NCBI GenBank assembly: GCA_963801045.1
Contig: CAWDDC010000002.1
Location: forward strand, 74,590-138,589
Origin: JACCWP01 sp963801045
GTDB lineage: Bacteria > Actinomycetota > Actinomycetes > Propionibacteriales > Nocardioidaceae
Reading direction: 5' to 3'
DNA length: 64,000 nucleotides
Both the position numbers and the translations under genes were made by a program. The notes below the pieces were generated by a model, which was not told the DNA's origin, ran no database searches, and saw only the letters and a list, made by a program, of their open reading frames with translations. Positions 1 to 9,637 of the stretch are shown here, in pieces; the stretch's first letter is position 1; each line of letters opens with the position of its first letter.

Positions 1-782
1 CCGCGCACAACGACCTCGGCACCGCCGTGCTGCTGGCGGCGATGGCCCGTGCGGGCGTGCGCCGGCTGGTGCTGGCGTCGTCGATGGTGGTCTACGGCGA
101 GGGTCGCTACACCTGCCCGGTCGACGGCGACGTGGTGCCGCTGCCGCGGCGGCGTGAGGACCTCGATGCCGGCGCCTTCGACCCGCGCTGCCCGGTGTGC
201 GACCGGCAGGTCGGCTGGGACCTGGTGGGCGAGGACGCGCCGATCCGGCCGCGCAGCAGCTATGCGGTCTCGAAGGTCGCGCAGGAGCAGTACGCCGACG
301 CCTGGGCGACGCTCGAGCAGGGTCGCTGCGTGGCGCTGCGCTACCACAACGTGTACGGGCCGGACATGCCCGCGGACACGCCGTACGCGGGTGTGGCCGC
401 GATCTTCCGCTCCGCGCTGGAGCGTGGCGAGGGGCCGCCGGTGTTCGAGGACGGCGCCCAGATGCGCGACTTCGTGCACGTCGACGACGTCGCGGCGGCC
501 AACGTGGCGGCGGTGCAGCGGGTGGCCGACCACCGCGTCGGCGTGACGCCGTACAACGTCTGCTCCGGCCACCCCACCGACATCGCGACGATGGCGCGGC
601 TGATCGCCGAGGAGCACGGCGGGCCGGAGCCGGTCGTGACCGGCCGCTACCGCGCCGCCGACGTGCGGCACGTGGTCGCGTCGCCCGCCGCTGCCGTCGA
701 CGGCTTGGGCTTCCGCGCGGCGGTCCTGCCCGACGCCGGGCTGCGCGCGTTCGCCCACGCCCCGCTGCGGCCCACCCGATGA
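1..782 (+). CDS. NAD-dependent epimerase/dehydratase, 3' part (5' end outside window)
   Basis: Extended short-chain dehydrogenase that probably epimerises, dehydrates or reduces a nucleotide sugar. The reading frame is open from base 3, so the N-terminal NAD-binding glycine motif lies before the window. Visible are the strand LVLASSMVVYG with the catalytic Ser region and the active-site YxxxK as SSYAVSKVAQ, followed by a substrate domain with RYHNVYGP. An insertion with CPVC and an upstream TCP suggests a small metal-binding loop, as seen in some actinobacterial epimerases. It stops just before a hairpin array and is followed by a glycosyltransferase and a methyltransferase, which fits glycan or glycolipid tailoring. 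The substrate cannot be told from sequence. Confidence 0.85.
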   Translation, partial: AHNDLGTAVLLAAMARAGVRRLVLASSMVVYGEGRYTCPVDGDVVPLPRRREDLDAGAFDPRCPVCDRQVGWDLVGEDAPIRPRSSYAVSKVAQEQYADAWATLEQGRCVALRYHNVYGPDMPADTPYAGVAAIFRSALERGEGPPVFEDGAQMRDFVHVDDVAAANVAAVQRVADHRVGVTPYNVCSGHPTDIATMARLIAEEHGGPEPVVTGRYRAADVRHVVASPAAAVDGLGFRAAVLPDAGLRAFAHAPLRPTR

Positions 783-793
783 CCGCCATCCCA

Positions 794-984
794 CCCGGAT
801 CTTCCGGCCGTACGCGCGCCATGGCGACCACCTCGCCGGAAGATCGGGCGGTCCGCCCGCGACCCGGATCTTCCGGCCGTACGCGCGCCCTGGCGACTAC
901 CTCGCCGGAAGATCGGGGGTCGCCCCACCCGGATCTTCCGGCCGTACGCGCGCCATGGCGACCACCTCGCCGGAAGATCGGGGG
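794..984. repeat. Three tandem hairpin elements, family A
   Basis: Three near-identical units of about 55 bases (794-848, 863-918, 928-984) lie between the epimerase and the glycosyltransferase. Each begins GATCTTCCGGC and ends GCCGGAAGATC, giving an 11-bp stem around a core that starts CGTACGCGCGCC. The middle unit differs from the outer two at two core positions. Related elements occur at 37.1, 53.8 and 55.5 kb. There is no T-tract, so a classical terminator is unlikely. Confidence 0.9.
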
Positions 985-989
985 GTGGG

Positions 990-1655
990 GTGAGGGGCGG
1001 GGTGCGCTGCGACGTGGTGCTGCCCTGCCGCGACGAGGCCCTGGCGCTGCCGCCCGTGCTGGCCGCCATCCCCACCGGCATGCGGGCCGTCGTCGTCGAC
1101 AACGGCTCGCGCGACGACACCGCCGCGGTCGCCCGTGCGCACGGCGCACAGGTGGTCACCGAGAACCAGCCCGGCTACGGCGCGGCGGTGCATGCCGGCG
1201 TGCTGGCGGCGACCGCCCCGCTGGTCGCGGTGGTCGACGGGGACGGCTCGCTCGACCCGCAGGACCTGGTGCGCCTCGCCGACCTCGTCGACGCGGGAGC
1301 CGCCACGATGGCAGTCGGACGACGGCGCCCCACGGGCCGCGGGGTCTGGCCGTGGCACGCCCGGGCGGGCAACGCGGTGATCTGCTGGCGGCTGCGCCGC
1401 ACCGCCGGCCTGCCGGTGCACGACATCGCCCCGATCCGGGTCTGCGGCCGCGAGGACCTGCTCGCGCTGGACGTACGCGACCGGCGGTTCGGCTACCCGC
1501 TCGAGCTGCTGGTCAAGGCCGGAGCGGCCGGCTGGACCCTCGTCGAGGTCGACGTGCCGTACGGCCCCCGCGCCGCAGGCACCCGCTCCAAGGTCTCCGG
1601 GAGCGTGCGCGGGACCATGCGGGCGATGCGCGACTTCGCCCGGGTGCTGTCGTGA
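990..1655 (+). CDS. Family 2 glycosyltransferase
   Basis: GT-A fold glycosyltransferase of about 221 residues. The N-terminus VVLPCRDEALALPPVL is the nucleotide-binding strand and VVDNGSRDDT follows. VVDGDGSLDP carries the metal-binding acidic motif. No C-terminal membrane helices are visible, unlike dolichol-phosphate mannosyltransferase relatives. The GTG start sits in a G-rich stretch right after the hairpin array. The stop codon overlaps the next start (GTGA), so the two are probably translationally coupled. Acceptor and donor are unknown. The neighbours suggest a modified glycan or glycolipid. Confidence 0.85.
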   Translation: MRGGVRCDVVLPCRDEALALPPVLAAIPTGMRAVVVDNGSRDDTAAVARAHGAQVVTENQPGYGAAVHAGVLAATAPLVAVVDGDGSLDPQDLVRLADLVDAGAATMAVGRRRPTGRGVWPWHARAGNAVICWRLRRTAGLPVHDIAPIRVCGREDLLALDVRDRRFGYPLELLVKAGAAGWTLVEVDVPYGPRAAGTRSKVSGSVRGTMRAMRDFARVLS

Positions 1656-2344
1656 CGCCGGGCACCGTGCTGGTGGTCGCCAAGGCGCCGGTGCCGGGGT
1701 TGGCCAAGACCCGCCTCGCCGCGACCATCGGGGCCGACGCAGCCGCCGACGTCGCTGCCGCAGCGCTGCTCGACACGCTCGAGGCCGCGACCGCGAGCGG
1801 CGCCGGCACCCTGGTCGCACTCACCGGCGAGGTCGGCCTGGCGGCCCGCCGGGACCAGGTGGAGGCCGCGCTGCGCGCAACGACCGTCTTCGCCCAGCGC
1901 GGCGACGGCCTGGGCGCGCGGCTGGCGGCCGCGCACGCCGACGCGCACGACCTGGTCGGAGCACCGGTGCTCCAGGTGGGCATGGACACCCCTCAGCTGA
2001 CCGGTGCGCTGCTCGCCGAAGCGCTCGATGCGGCGCGTACGCACCACGCCGTGCTCGGCCCCGCCCACGACGGCGGCTGGTGGGGGCTCGCAGTCGCCGA
2101 CCCGGCGCACGCCGGGGTGCTTGCCGACGTCTCGATGTCGAGGGCCGAGACCGGCGCGCTGACCCGCGACGCACTGGTCCGCGCAGGCGCCACCGTGCAC
2201 CTGCTGCCCACGCTGCGCGACGTCGACACCTGGGACGACGCAGTCGCGGTCGCGGCGGACCGACCCAGCGGCAGGTTCGCCACGGCGGTCGCCAGGGCAG
2301 GCGGACCCATCCGCGGCACCGACGGTGACGAACCCCCACGATGA
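1652..2344 (+). CDS. DUF2064 (TIGR04282-type) glycosyltransferase-like protein
   Basis: About 230 residues. VLVVAKAPVPGLAKTRLA is the signature N-terminus of DUF2064 proteins, a GT-A-like nucleotidyl/glycosyl transferase fold. GMDTPQL and GPAHDGGWWGLA are the further conserved motifs, the latter a metal/nucleotide site. The start overlaps the previous stop and the stop overlaps the next start (ATGA), so it lies inside a tightly coupled operon with the GT2 and a methyltransferase. The family is often found beside GT2 enzymes; the reaction of most members is not known. Confidence 0.8.
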   Translation: MTPGTVLVVAKAPVPGLAKTRLAATIGADAAADVAAAALLDTLEAATASGAGTLVALTGEVGLAARRDQVEAALRATTVFAQRGDGLGARLAAAHADAHDLVGAPVLQVGMDTPQLTGALLAEALDAARTHHAVLGPAHDGGWWGLAVADPAHAGVLADVSMSRAETGALTRDALVRAGATVHLLPTLRDVDTWDDAVAVAADRPSGRFATAVARAGGPIRGTDGDEPPR

Positions 2345-3015
2345 CTCTCACGCCCGCACGTGCCGCGGGGCGGCGCCGGCTCGCCCCCGAGGAGGCCTAC
2401 GCCCGCGCGCTGGCCGGGCAGCCCTGCGCGGTCGTGGCCGACGACGGCACCGTCTCTTCGCTCCAGTCCCGCCGGTGGCTGGCCGAGGCCGACGAGAGCG
2501 ACGAACGGCTGTTCGTCGAGCCCTGCTCCGGTCCCACCCTCGACGTCGGCTGCGGCCCGGGAAGGCTGCTCGTCGCCCTGCAGCGGCGCCGGGTGGACGC
2601 GTACGGGATCGACGTCTCCGACGCCGCCGTCGCCCACGCCCAGGAACGCGGCGTCCGCGTGAGCCGGCACGACGTGTTCGCCGCCGTGCCCGGCGAGGGC
2701 CGGTGGGCACACGTGCTGCTCGCCGACGGCAACATCGGCATCGGGGGCGACCCCGCGCGGCTGCTGGCCCGCACCGCCGCGCTGCTGCGACCGCGCGGCC
2801 GGCTGCACGTCGAGGTGGACCCCGGCAACGGCAGCCGCCGCGTCCGCACCCAGCGGGTCCGGCTGCGGGTCGGCGGTCGCCACAGCACGCCGTTCCGCTG
2901 GGCCACCGTCGACGACGACGCGATCGGCCGGCTCGCCGACCTGGTGGGGTTGCGGCTGCTCGGAGTCGACCGGCACGCCGGCCGGAGCGTCGCCGTCCTG
3001 GCCGCGGTGGGGTAG
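2341..3015 (+). CDS. Class I SAM-dependent methyltransferase
   Basis: About 224 residues. TLDVGCGPGRLLVAL is the SAM-binding motif I, YGIDVSDAAV carries the acidic residue that binds the ribose, and VLLADGNIGIGGDPARLL is motif IV. It starts in an ATGA overlap with the DUF2064 gene. A ten-base gap separates it from the oxidoreductase gene. The substrate is unknown; the operon suggests a sugar or lipid intermediate. Confidence 0.85.
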   Translation: MTLTPARAAGRRRLAPEEAYARALAGQPCAVVADDGTVSSLQSRRWLAEADESDERLFVEPCSGPTLDVGCGPGRLLVALQRRRVDAYGIDVSDAAVAHAQERGVRVSRHDVFAAVPGEGRWAHVLLADGNIGIGGDPARLLARTAALLRPRGRLHVEVDPGNGSRRVRTQRVRLRVGGRHSTPFRWATVDDDAIGRLADLVGLRLLGVDRHAGRSVAVLAAVG

Positions 3016-3024
3016 ACCGTACTC

Positions 3025-4212
3025 GTGGGCCTCATCGACCGGCTGCCCCCACCGCCGCGCGACACCGACTTCCGCTCCGGCCTTCGCGGGCCGGCGGTCG
3101 CGGCCCGGGTGGGCACGGTGCTCAGCGTCTGCTTCGCGGTCGCGTTCCTGACCGGCGTGTGGAGCCACTACGCGCAGACGACGCCTGGCTGGCTGACCAT
3201 GCCGACCCGGCCGGTGAACTTCTACCGGATCACCCAGGGCCTGCACATCATCGCCGGCTCCGCGTGCGTCCCGCTGCTGCTGGTGAAGCTGTGGTCGGTC
3301 TACCCGCGGCTGTTCCAGGCCGTCCCGACGAGGCCGTCCCGCGAGGCCGTGCTGCACCTGCTCGAGCGGCTGTCGGTGGCGGTGCTGATGGCGTCGGTGA
3401 TCTTCCAGCTGGTGACCGGACTGGCCAACTCCTCGCAGTGGTACCCCTGGGCCTTCTCCTTCCGCTCGGCGCACTTCGCCGTCGCCTGGGTCGCGGTCGG
3501 CGCGATCTTGCTGCACATCGCGGTCAAGCTCCCGCTGATCCGGCAGGCGTGGTCCGAGCCGGTCGACACCACCACGCTCGGCGAGCCGACCGAGGCAGCG
3601 GCGAACCGCGGGCCGATCTCGCGGCGCACGCTGCTGCGCTCGACGTGGGCCGCCGCAGGCCTCGCGGTGCTGGCGACCGCTGGGGCGAGTGTCCCGTGGC
3701 TGCGTACCGTGTCGTTCTTCGCCGTACGCACCGGCGACGGCCCGCAGGGCGTCCCGATCAACCGCACCGCCGCCACCGCCGGTGTCACCACCGACATGGT
3801 GGGCGACGGCTGGCGGCTCGAGCTGGTGCGCGGCGACCATTCCGAGCAGCTCACCCTCGACGACCTCCGGGGCATGCCGCAGGCGACCGAGTCGCTGCCG
3901 ATCGCGTGCGTCGAGGGCTGGAGCGCCGGCGCGACCTGGACGGGAGTGCGCGTCCGGGACCTCGTCGCCCGCGCGGGCGGCGACCCCGACGACCCGGGCG
4001 ACATCGAGGTGACGTCGCTGCAGCAGCGGTACGCCTTCGGCGTCTCGACGCTGCAGTCCAACTTCGCGGCCGACGACAAGACCCTGCTGGCGCTGCAGCT
4101 GCACGGCGAGGATCTCGCGCTCGACCACGGCTACCCGGCCCGGCTGATCGCCGCCAACCGGCCCGGCGTGCTGCAGACCAAGTGGGTCACCCGGATGGAG
4201 CTGGCGACGTGA
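3025..4212 (+). CDS. Cytochrome b-like membrane domain fused to a sulfite-oxidase-type molybdopterin domain
   Basis: A 395-residue fusion. Residues 1 to about 190 hold four hydrophobic segments with histidines (LHIIAGS, HFAVAW, LHIAVK), as in a diheme cytochrome b. Residues 215 onward form a molybdopterin oxidoreductase domain of the sulfite oxidase/YedY type. CVEGWSAGATWTG contains the cysteine expected to bind molybdenum, and the LDHGYPARLIAANRPG block is typical. The likely role is a membrane-anchored reductase or oxidase exchanging electrons with the quinone pool. The next gene, another membrane protein, overlaps it by four bases and may be a partner. The substrate is unknown. Confidence 0.85.
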   Translation: MGLIDRLPPPPRDTDFRSGLRGPAVAARVGTVLSVCFAVAFLTGVWSHYAQTTPGWLTMPTRPVNFYRITQGLHIIAGSACVPLLLVKLWSVYPRLFQAVPTRPSREAVLHLLERLSVAVLMASVIFQLVTGLANSSQWYPWAFSFRSAHFAVAWVAVGAILLHIAVKLPLIRQAWSEPVDTTTLGEPTEAAANRGPISRRTLLRSTWAAAGLAVLATAGASVPWLRTVSFFAVRTGDGPQGVPINRTAATAGVTTDMVGDGWRLELVRGDHSEQLTLDDLRGMPQATESLPIACVEGWSAGATWTGVRVRDLVARAGGDPDDPGDIEVTSLQQRYAFGVSTLQSNFAADDKTLLALQLHGEDLALDHGYPARLIAANRPGVLQTKWVTRMELAT

Positions 4213-4637
4213 CCGGCGACGTCCGGCTGCGGGTCGGGCTCGGTGCGGTCGGGGTCGCCGTGATGGCGTACGGCGTCTGGTCGCTGCGCTCGGTCGACTG
4301 GGCGGACTGGCCCTCGCTGCTGCTGTGGCTCGGCGGGGGAGTGATCGCCCACGACGTCCTGCTCGCGCCCGTGGTCGTGGCGATCGGCGTGCTGGCGGCG
4401 CGCCGGCTGCCGGACACCTGGCGCGCGCCGATGGTGATCGGCCTGGTGGTCTGGGGCACCGTCACGCTGATGGCGGTGCCGGTGCTGGGCCGGTTCGGCG
4501 CGCTCGCCGACAACCCCACGCTGCTCGACCGCCCCTACCGCACCAGCTGGGTGATCGGGACCCTGCTGGTGCTCGTCGCGGTGGCCGTGGCGGGGAGCGT
4601 GGCCGGGTCCGTACGTCGTCGGCGTGTCGCCCGCTAG
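4209..4637 (+). CDS. Small integral membrane protein
   Basis: 142 residues with about four hydrophobic helices (near residues 5-22, 35-60, 75-97, 115-135) and a basic C-terminal tail. It starts at a GTG overlapping the stop of the molybdopterin oxidoreductase, so the two are co-translated. I do not recognise a named family. The coupling suggests an accessory or anchor subunit. The recA SOS box begins two bases after its stop codon. Confidence 0.7.
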   Translation: MTGDVRLRVGLGAVGVAVMAYGVWSLRSVDWADWPSLLLWLGGGVIAHDVLLAPVVVAIGVLAARRLPDTWRAPMVIGLVVWGTVTLMAVPVLGRFGALADNPTLLDRPYRTSWVIGTLLVLVAVAVAGSVAGSVRRRRVAR

Positions 4638-4638
4638 G

Positions 4639-4654
4639 TCGAACACCTGTTCGC
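4639..4654. promoter_or_regulatory. SOS box (LexA operator) upstream of recA
   Basis: TCGAACACCTGTTCGC matches the Gram-positive/actinobacterial LexA operator TCGAAC-N4-GTTCGA with one mismatch at the last base. It lies 154 bases before the recA start. A lexA gene at 32.4-33.1 kb carries the same boxes upstream. Confidence 0.88.
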
Positions 4655-4660
4655 CTAGCC

Positions 4661-4669
4661 TTGTCCACA
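4661..4669 (+). promoter_or_regulatory. DnaA-box-like 9-mer in the recA leader
   Basis: TTGTCCACA is identical to the DnaA box consensus reported for Streptomyces. It stands seven bases after the SOS box. A single 9-mer may be chance; no origin features surround it. Confidence 0.35.
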
Positions 4670-4807
4670 CCATGCCCGACCCCGGGCCGTCGTCCACCGC
4701 TCCCACGCGGCCGGCCGACAGTGTCGGCGGCGGCTCCTACGGTCAGGGACGAGATGAGACGACGACAGGACACACCAGTCCAGCACCCGAACGACAAGGT
4801 GGGGCAG

Positions 4808-5848
<1,041 letters not shown>

Positions 5849-5852
5849 GCCG

Positions 5853-6450
5853 GTGGAGTCGCGGCACGAGGCGCCCGCCGCTGCCGACCGCGGCCGACCC
5901 GGCCGACCGGCCGACCCGGCCGACCCGCCGGAGGACCCGGAGGCGGTGGCCCGCCAGATCCTGCTGCGCCGGCTGACCGACCAGCCGCGCAGCCGGGCCG
6001 AGCTGGCCAAGGCGCTGGCCGGCAAGCGGGTGCCCGACGACGTCTCCACCCGGCTGCTGGACCGGTTCGAGGAGGTCGGGCTGGTCGACGACGCCGCCTT
6101 CGCCCGGTCCTGGGTGGAGTCCCGGCAGCGGGGCCGCGGGCTGGCCCGCCGGGCGCTGGCGCACGAGCTGCACCGCAAGGGGGTCGACAACGAGACCGCT
6201 CGCGCGGCCCTCGACGCCGTCGCCCCCGACGACGAGCGGGAGACCGCCCGCCGGCTGGTCCGCCGCAAGCTGCCGTCGCTGGCACGGCTCGACCGGGCCG
6301 TGGCGCAGCGCCGGCTGGTCGGCATGCTGGCCCGCAAGGGCTACTCCGCGGGCGTCGCGCGATGCCGTCGTCGCCGACGAGCTGGCCGCGGCAGCCGCCG
6401 CGTCCGAGGCCGACGGCTGGGAGGACACGGGCGAGCCGGAGCTTCCTTGA
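5853..6450 (+). CDS. recX: RecX, regulator of RecA (frame broken near 6355)
   Basis: Inhibitor/modulator of RecA filaments. An N-terminal Pro/Asp/Arg-rich linker is followed by three RecX helical repeats (ILLRRLTDQPRSRAEL, FARSWVESRQRGRGLARRAL, RLVGMLARKGYSAGVA). The frame breaks at GTCGCGCG before ATGCC. Restoring one CG gives RDAVVADELAAAAAAS and a normal C-terminus ending at the TGA at 6448. The GTG start lies four bases after recA, and the intergenic spacing argues for one mRNA. An isolated dinucleotide loss in a CG run suggests a sequence error rather than a decayed gene. Confidence 0.9.
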
Positions 6451-6522
6451 CCGCCCCCCTCCCCGCGCCTACGGTGACGCCACGGGGCTGCCGCTGACCT
6501 GCGGCGATGCGAGGAGGCGCCG

Positions 6523-8037
6523 ATGAGTCAGCAGACCATCGGCGCCGTTGCTCTGGTCGCGCTCGGTGTCGTCGGTGCTGGGCCTGGCGGTCCTGATGGC
6601 GGTCATCGTCCGTCGGCTGCCGCCGCCGGGACGGCCGCCTCCGGAGCGCTCGCCGCACCCACCGAGCGGGAGGTACGCCGGCGCTGCCGACCGGGTCGAG
6701 CGCGAACGCCGACGACGTCGAGCTGGCCCGGCTGCGCGACGACCTCGAGCGCCGCGAGCTGCGGCTGGCCGAGCGCGAGTCCCGGGTCGCCGCCGACGCC
6801 CGGCAGCTCGAGGACCGGGCCGCCGAGCTCCGCGACCACGACGAGGAGCTCGACCGCCGCACGGCCGCCCTCGCCGACCTCGACGCCGAGCGGCGCACCG
6901 CCCTGGCCCGCATCGGCGGGCTGTCGCCCGACGAGGCCCGCGCCGAGCTGGTCGCCGGGCTCGAGCACGAGGCCCGCCTCGCCGCCGCGCACACCGTGCG
7001 CGACATCGAGCGCGAGGCCCGCGAGGACGCCGAGGGCCGCGCCCGGCTGGTCCTGACCACGGCGATGCAGCGGCTGGCCGCCCAGCAGACGACCGAGTCG
7101 ACGGTCAGCGCGCTGACGCTGCCCAGCGACGACATGAAGGGCCGCATCATCGGCCGCGAGGGCCGCAACGTCCGCGCCTTCGAGCAGGTCACCGGGGTCA
7201 ACCTGATCATCGACGAGACCCCCGAGACGGTGCTGCTGTCCTGCTTCGACCCGGTGCGCCGCGAGGTCGCCCGGCTGAGCCTCGACGAGCTCGTCGCCGA
7301 CGGGCGGATCCATCCCAGCCGGATCGAGGAGGTGCACGAGCGCAACGTCGCCGAGGTCGAGCGGCTGTGCCTGCGGGCCGGCCAGGACGCGGTCACCGAG
7401 ATCGGCATCACCGACCTCGACCCCGAGCTGGTCCGCATCCTCGGCCAGCTGCGCTACCGCACCTCCTACGGGCAGAACGTGCTCGCCCACCTGCGCGAGT
7501 GCGCCCACCTGGCCGAGCTGATGGCCGCCGAGATCGGGCTCGACCCCGTGCTCTGCGCCCGGGCCGCGCTGCTGCACGACCTCGGCAAGGCGTTCACCCA
7601 CCAGTCCTCCCGCAGCCACGCGCTCGTCGGCGCCGAGCTGTGCCGGCGGCACGGCGAGAGCGACGACGTCGTCGCACGCGGTCGAGGCGCACCACAACGA
7701 GGTCGAGCCGCGCACCGTCGAGGCCGTCCTCGTCCAGGCGGCCGACGCGATCAGCGGCAGCCGGCCGGGTGCCCGCCGCGAGTCGCTGGAGGCGTACGTG
7801 CAGCGGCTGGAGTCGCTGGAGCGGATCGCCCGCGCGCAGCCGGGGGTGCACAGGGTCTTCGCCATGCAGGCCGGCCGCGAGGTGCGGGTGATGGTGCTGC
7901 CGCACGAGGTCGACGACATCCAGGCGCAGGTGCTGGCCCGCGACATCGCCAAGCAGGTCGAGCAGGAGCTCACCTACCCCGGCCAGATCAAGGTCACCGT
8001 CGTGCGGGAGTCGCGCACCACCGAGATCGCCCGCTGA
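6523..8037 (+). CDS. rny: Ribonuclease Y (frame broken at about 6570, 6703 and 7675)
   Basis: Membrane-anchored endoribonuclease that starts mRNA decay. The ATG has a strong AGGAGG upstream. The order is an N-terminal membrane helix (IGAVALVALG...GLAVLMAVIVRR), a long charged coiled coil (about residues 45-170), a KH RNA-binding domain with GRIIGREGRNVRAFE, and an HD domain with LLHDLGKAF. Three frame breaks separate these parts; the second and third are fixed by adding CG to a CG run (GAGCGCG, GTCGTCGC). The restored HD region reads HAVEAHHNEVEPRTVEA. The C-terminal block, YVQRLESLERIARAQPGV to the stop, is in frame. All domains are present, so the true gene is very likely functional. Confidence 0.9.
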
Positions 8038-8043
8038 GGCCGG

Positions 8044-8883
8044 TCAGGCGCCGCCGCCACCTCCGGCGTCCAGGCCGCCGGCCGGGGGAGCAGCGGTGGT
8101 GTTGCGGCTGAGCCGGGCCTCGACCCACACCGCCAGCCGGGACAGCGAGTAGTTGACGACGATGAACATGGCGGCGAGCACGATGGCCGTCGGCAGGTAG
8201 TTGCCGAACTCGATCGCGATCTGCTGCCCGGTCTTGACCAGCTCCTCGTACGGGATGATGAAGCCGAGCGAGGTGTCCTTCAACGCCACGACGCTCTGGC
8301 TGATGATCGCCGGCAGCATGATCCGTACCGCCTGCGGCAGCAGCACGATCCGCATCACCTGGCCGCGGCGCAGCCCGATCGCGTACGCCGCCTCGCTCTG
8401 GCCGCGGGGGACGGCGAGCACACCGGCGCGGAAGACCTCCGCCAGCACCGAGCCGTTGTAGAGCACCAGGCCGATCACCAGCGACCAGAACTTCCCGAGC
8501 ACGTCGCCGTAGACGAGGTAGAGCGCGAGGATGAGCATCAGCAGCGGGACGGCGCGGAAGAACTCGACGACCAGCGTGGACGGCCAGCGGACCCAGAACC
8601 GCTCGGACAGCCGCCCGACCGCGAACACCGCGCCGAAGACGATCGAGAGCACGATGGCCACCGCCGCGACGAGCAACGTGGCCAGCGCCGCCTCGAGCAG
8701 CGCCTGCATGTAGGCCGGGGTGACGAAGACCTCCCACGCCTCGGCCGACAGCTGGCCCTCGGCCTGCAGCTTCCACAGCGCCAGGACGGCCAGCACGACC
8801 AGCACGACGACGGTGACCACGCTGGCGATGCGCTGGCGGCGCAGCGCCACCGGGCCCGGGGTGTCGAACAGCACGCTGCTCAT
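8044..8883 (-). CDS. gluD: Glutamate-type amino acid ABC transporter permease (GluD-like)
   Basis: About 279 residues, five hydrophobic helices. VEFFRAVPLLMLILALYLVYG and AGVLAVPRGQSEAAYAIGL contain the HisM/GlnP-type EAA loop that contacts the ATPase. The ATG at 8883 overlaps the stop of the upstream permease gene by four bases. The order gluA-gluB-gluC-gluD on the minus strand matches the glutamate uptake operon of Corynebacterium and relatives. The C-terminus ends in a Gly/Ala-rich tail, and the stop lies six bases from the convergent rny stop, leaving no room for a separate terminator. Confidence 0.88.
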   Translation of the reverse strand: MSSVLFDTPGPVALRRQRIASVVTVVVLVVLAVLALWKLQAEGQLSAEAWEVFVTPAYMQALLEAALATLLVAAVAIVLSIVFGAVFAVGRLSERFWVRWPSTLVVEFFRAVPLLMLILALYLVYGDVLGKFWSLVIGLVLYNGSVLAEVFRAGVLAVPRGQSEAAYAIGLRRGQVMRIVLLPQAVRIMLPAIISQSVVALKDTSLGFIIPYEELVKTGQQIAIEFGNYLPTAIVLAAMFIVVNYSLSRLAVWVEARLSRNTTAAPPAGGLDAGGGGGA

Positions 8884-9545
8884 CGGGCCACCGCCACGCT
8901 GCGCTCCAGCCCGCGGGCGGTCAGCGAGATGGCGGCCACGATGAGCACGTAGCACAGCGCGATCCCGCCGAAGATGGCGTAGACGTCACCGGGGTTGTCG
9001 TTGATCAGCCCGCGCATCCGGAACGTCAGGTCCGCGACGCCGAACGCCGCGACCAGGGAGGTGTTCTTGGCCAGCGCGATGAAGACGTTGGCCAGCGGCG
9101 GGATCACCGCGCGGAACGCCTGCGGCAGCACGACGATCCGCAGCGTCTGCCCGAACCCCATGCCGATCGACCGGGCCGCCTCGGCCTGCCCGGCCGCCAC
9201 CGCGTTGACGCCCGACCGGACCGCCTCACAGACGAACGCCGAGGTGTACAGCGACAGCGCGAGCGTCGACCGCCAGAACACCGACGGCCTGATCTCCAGC
9301 TCGGGCAGGCCGTAGTAGATCAGCACGAACACGACCAGCAGCGGGGTGTTGCGGAAGACGGTGACGTAGGCCGTCCCCACCGCACGCAGCGCGGGCACGG
9401 CCGACACCCGGAACGATCCCAGCACGGTGCCCCAGACCAGCGAGATCAGGCCCGCCACCGCCAGCAGCGCCAGCGTCTGGCCGAACGCGTCCGCCAGCAG
9501 CTGGCGGTTGTCCCACAAGACGTCCATGGGCTCGTGCTGCTCCAT
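8880..9545 (-). CDS. gluC: Glutamate-type amino acid ABC transporter permease (GluC-like)
   Basis: 221 residues, HisM/GlnP family. It has several membrane segments, TVFRNTPLLVVFVLIYYGLPE, and the EAA loop GVNAVAAGQAEAARSIGMGFGQTLR. It forms a heterodimeric channel with the downstream permease, whose start overlaps its stop. An internal ATG (MDVLWDN, six codons in) is a possible alternative start. It follows the binding-protein gene by about 90 bases. Confidence 0.88.
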   Translation of the reverse strand: MEQHEPMDVLWDNRQLLADAFGQTLALLAVAGLISLVWGTVLGSFRVSAVPALRAVGTAYVTVFRNTPLLVVFVLIYYGLPELEIRPSVFWRSTLALSLYTSAFVCEAVRSGVNAVAAGQAEAARSIGMGFGQTLRIVVLPQAFRAVIPPLANVFIALAKNTSLVAAFGVADLTFRMRGLINDNPGDVYAIFGGIALCYVLIVAAISLTARGLERSVAVAR

Positions 9546-9637
9546 CCGTCTCGCTCAGGCACCGGCCGGGCGCTCGGCAGACCGCGAGGTCACCGCGCGC
9601 CCGACCGGTGCGGGTCAGTCGCTCACGTCCTGTCGGG

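Noticed and set aside
794..984. CRISPR array at the triple repeat
   Set aside because: Repeats are hairpins of about 55 bases with short gaps, only three copies, and no cas genes are in the window.
1993..4128. A 711-codon open frame on the minus strand, and similar long antisense frames elsewhere
   Set aside because: They mirror real genes in GC-rich DNA with biased third positions. They have low-complexity Arg/Gly/Pro/His content and no family motifs.
6523..8037. rny, miaB and other broken genes as true pseudogenes
   Set aside because: All domains and catalytic motifs are intact on both sides of each break and the breaks share one cause. Losing all these genes together is implausible.
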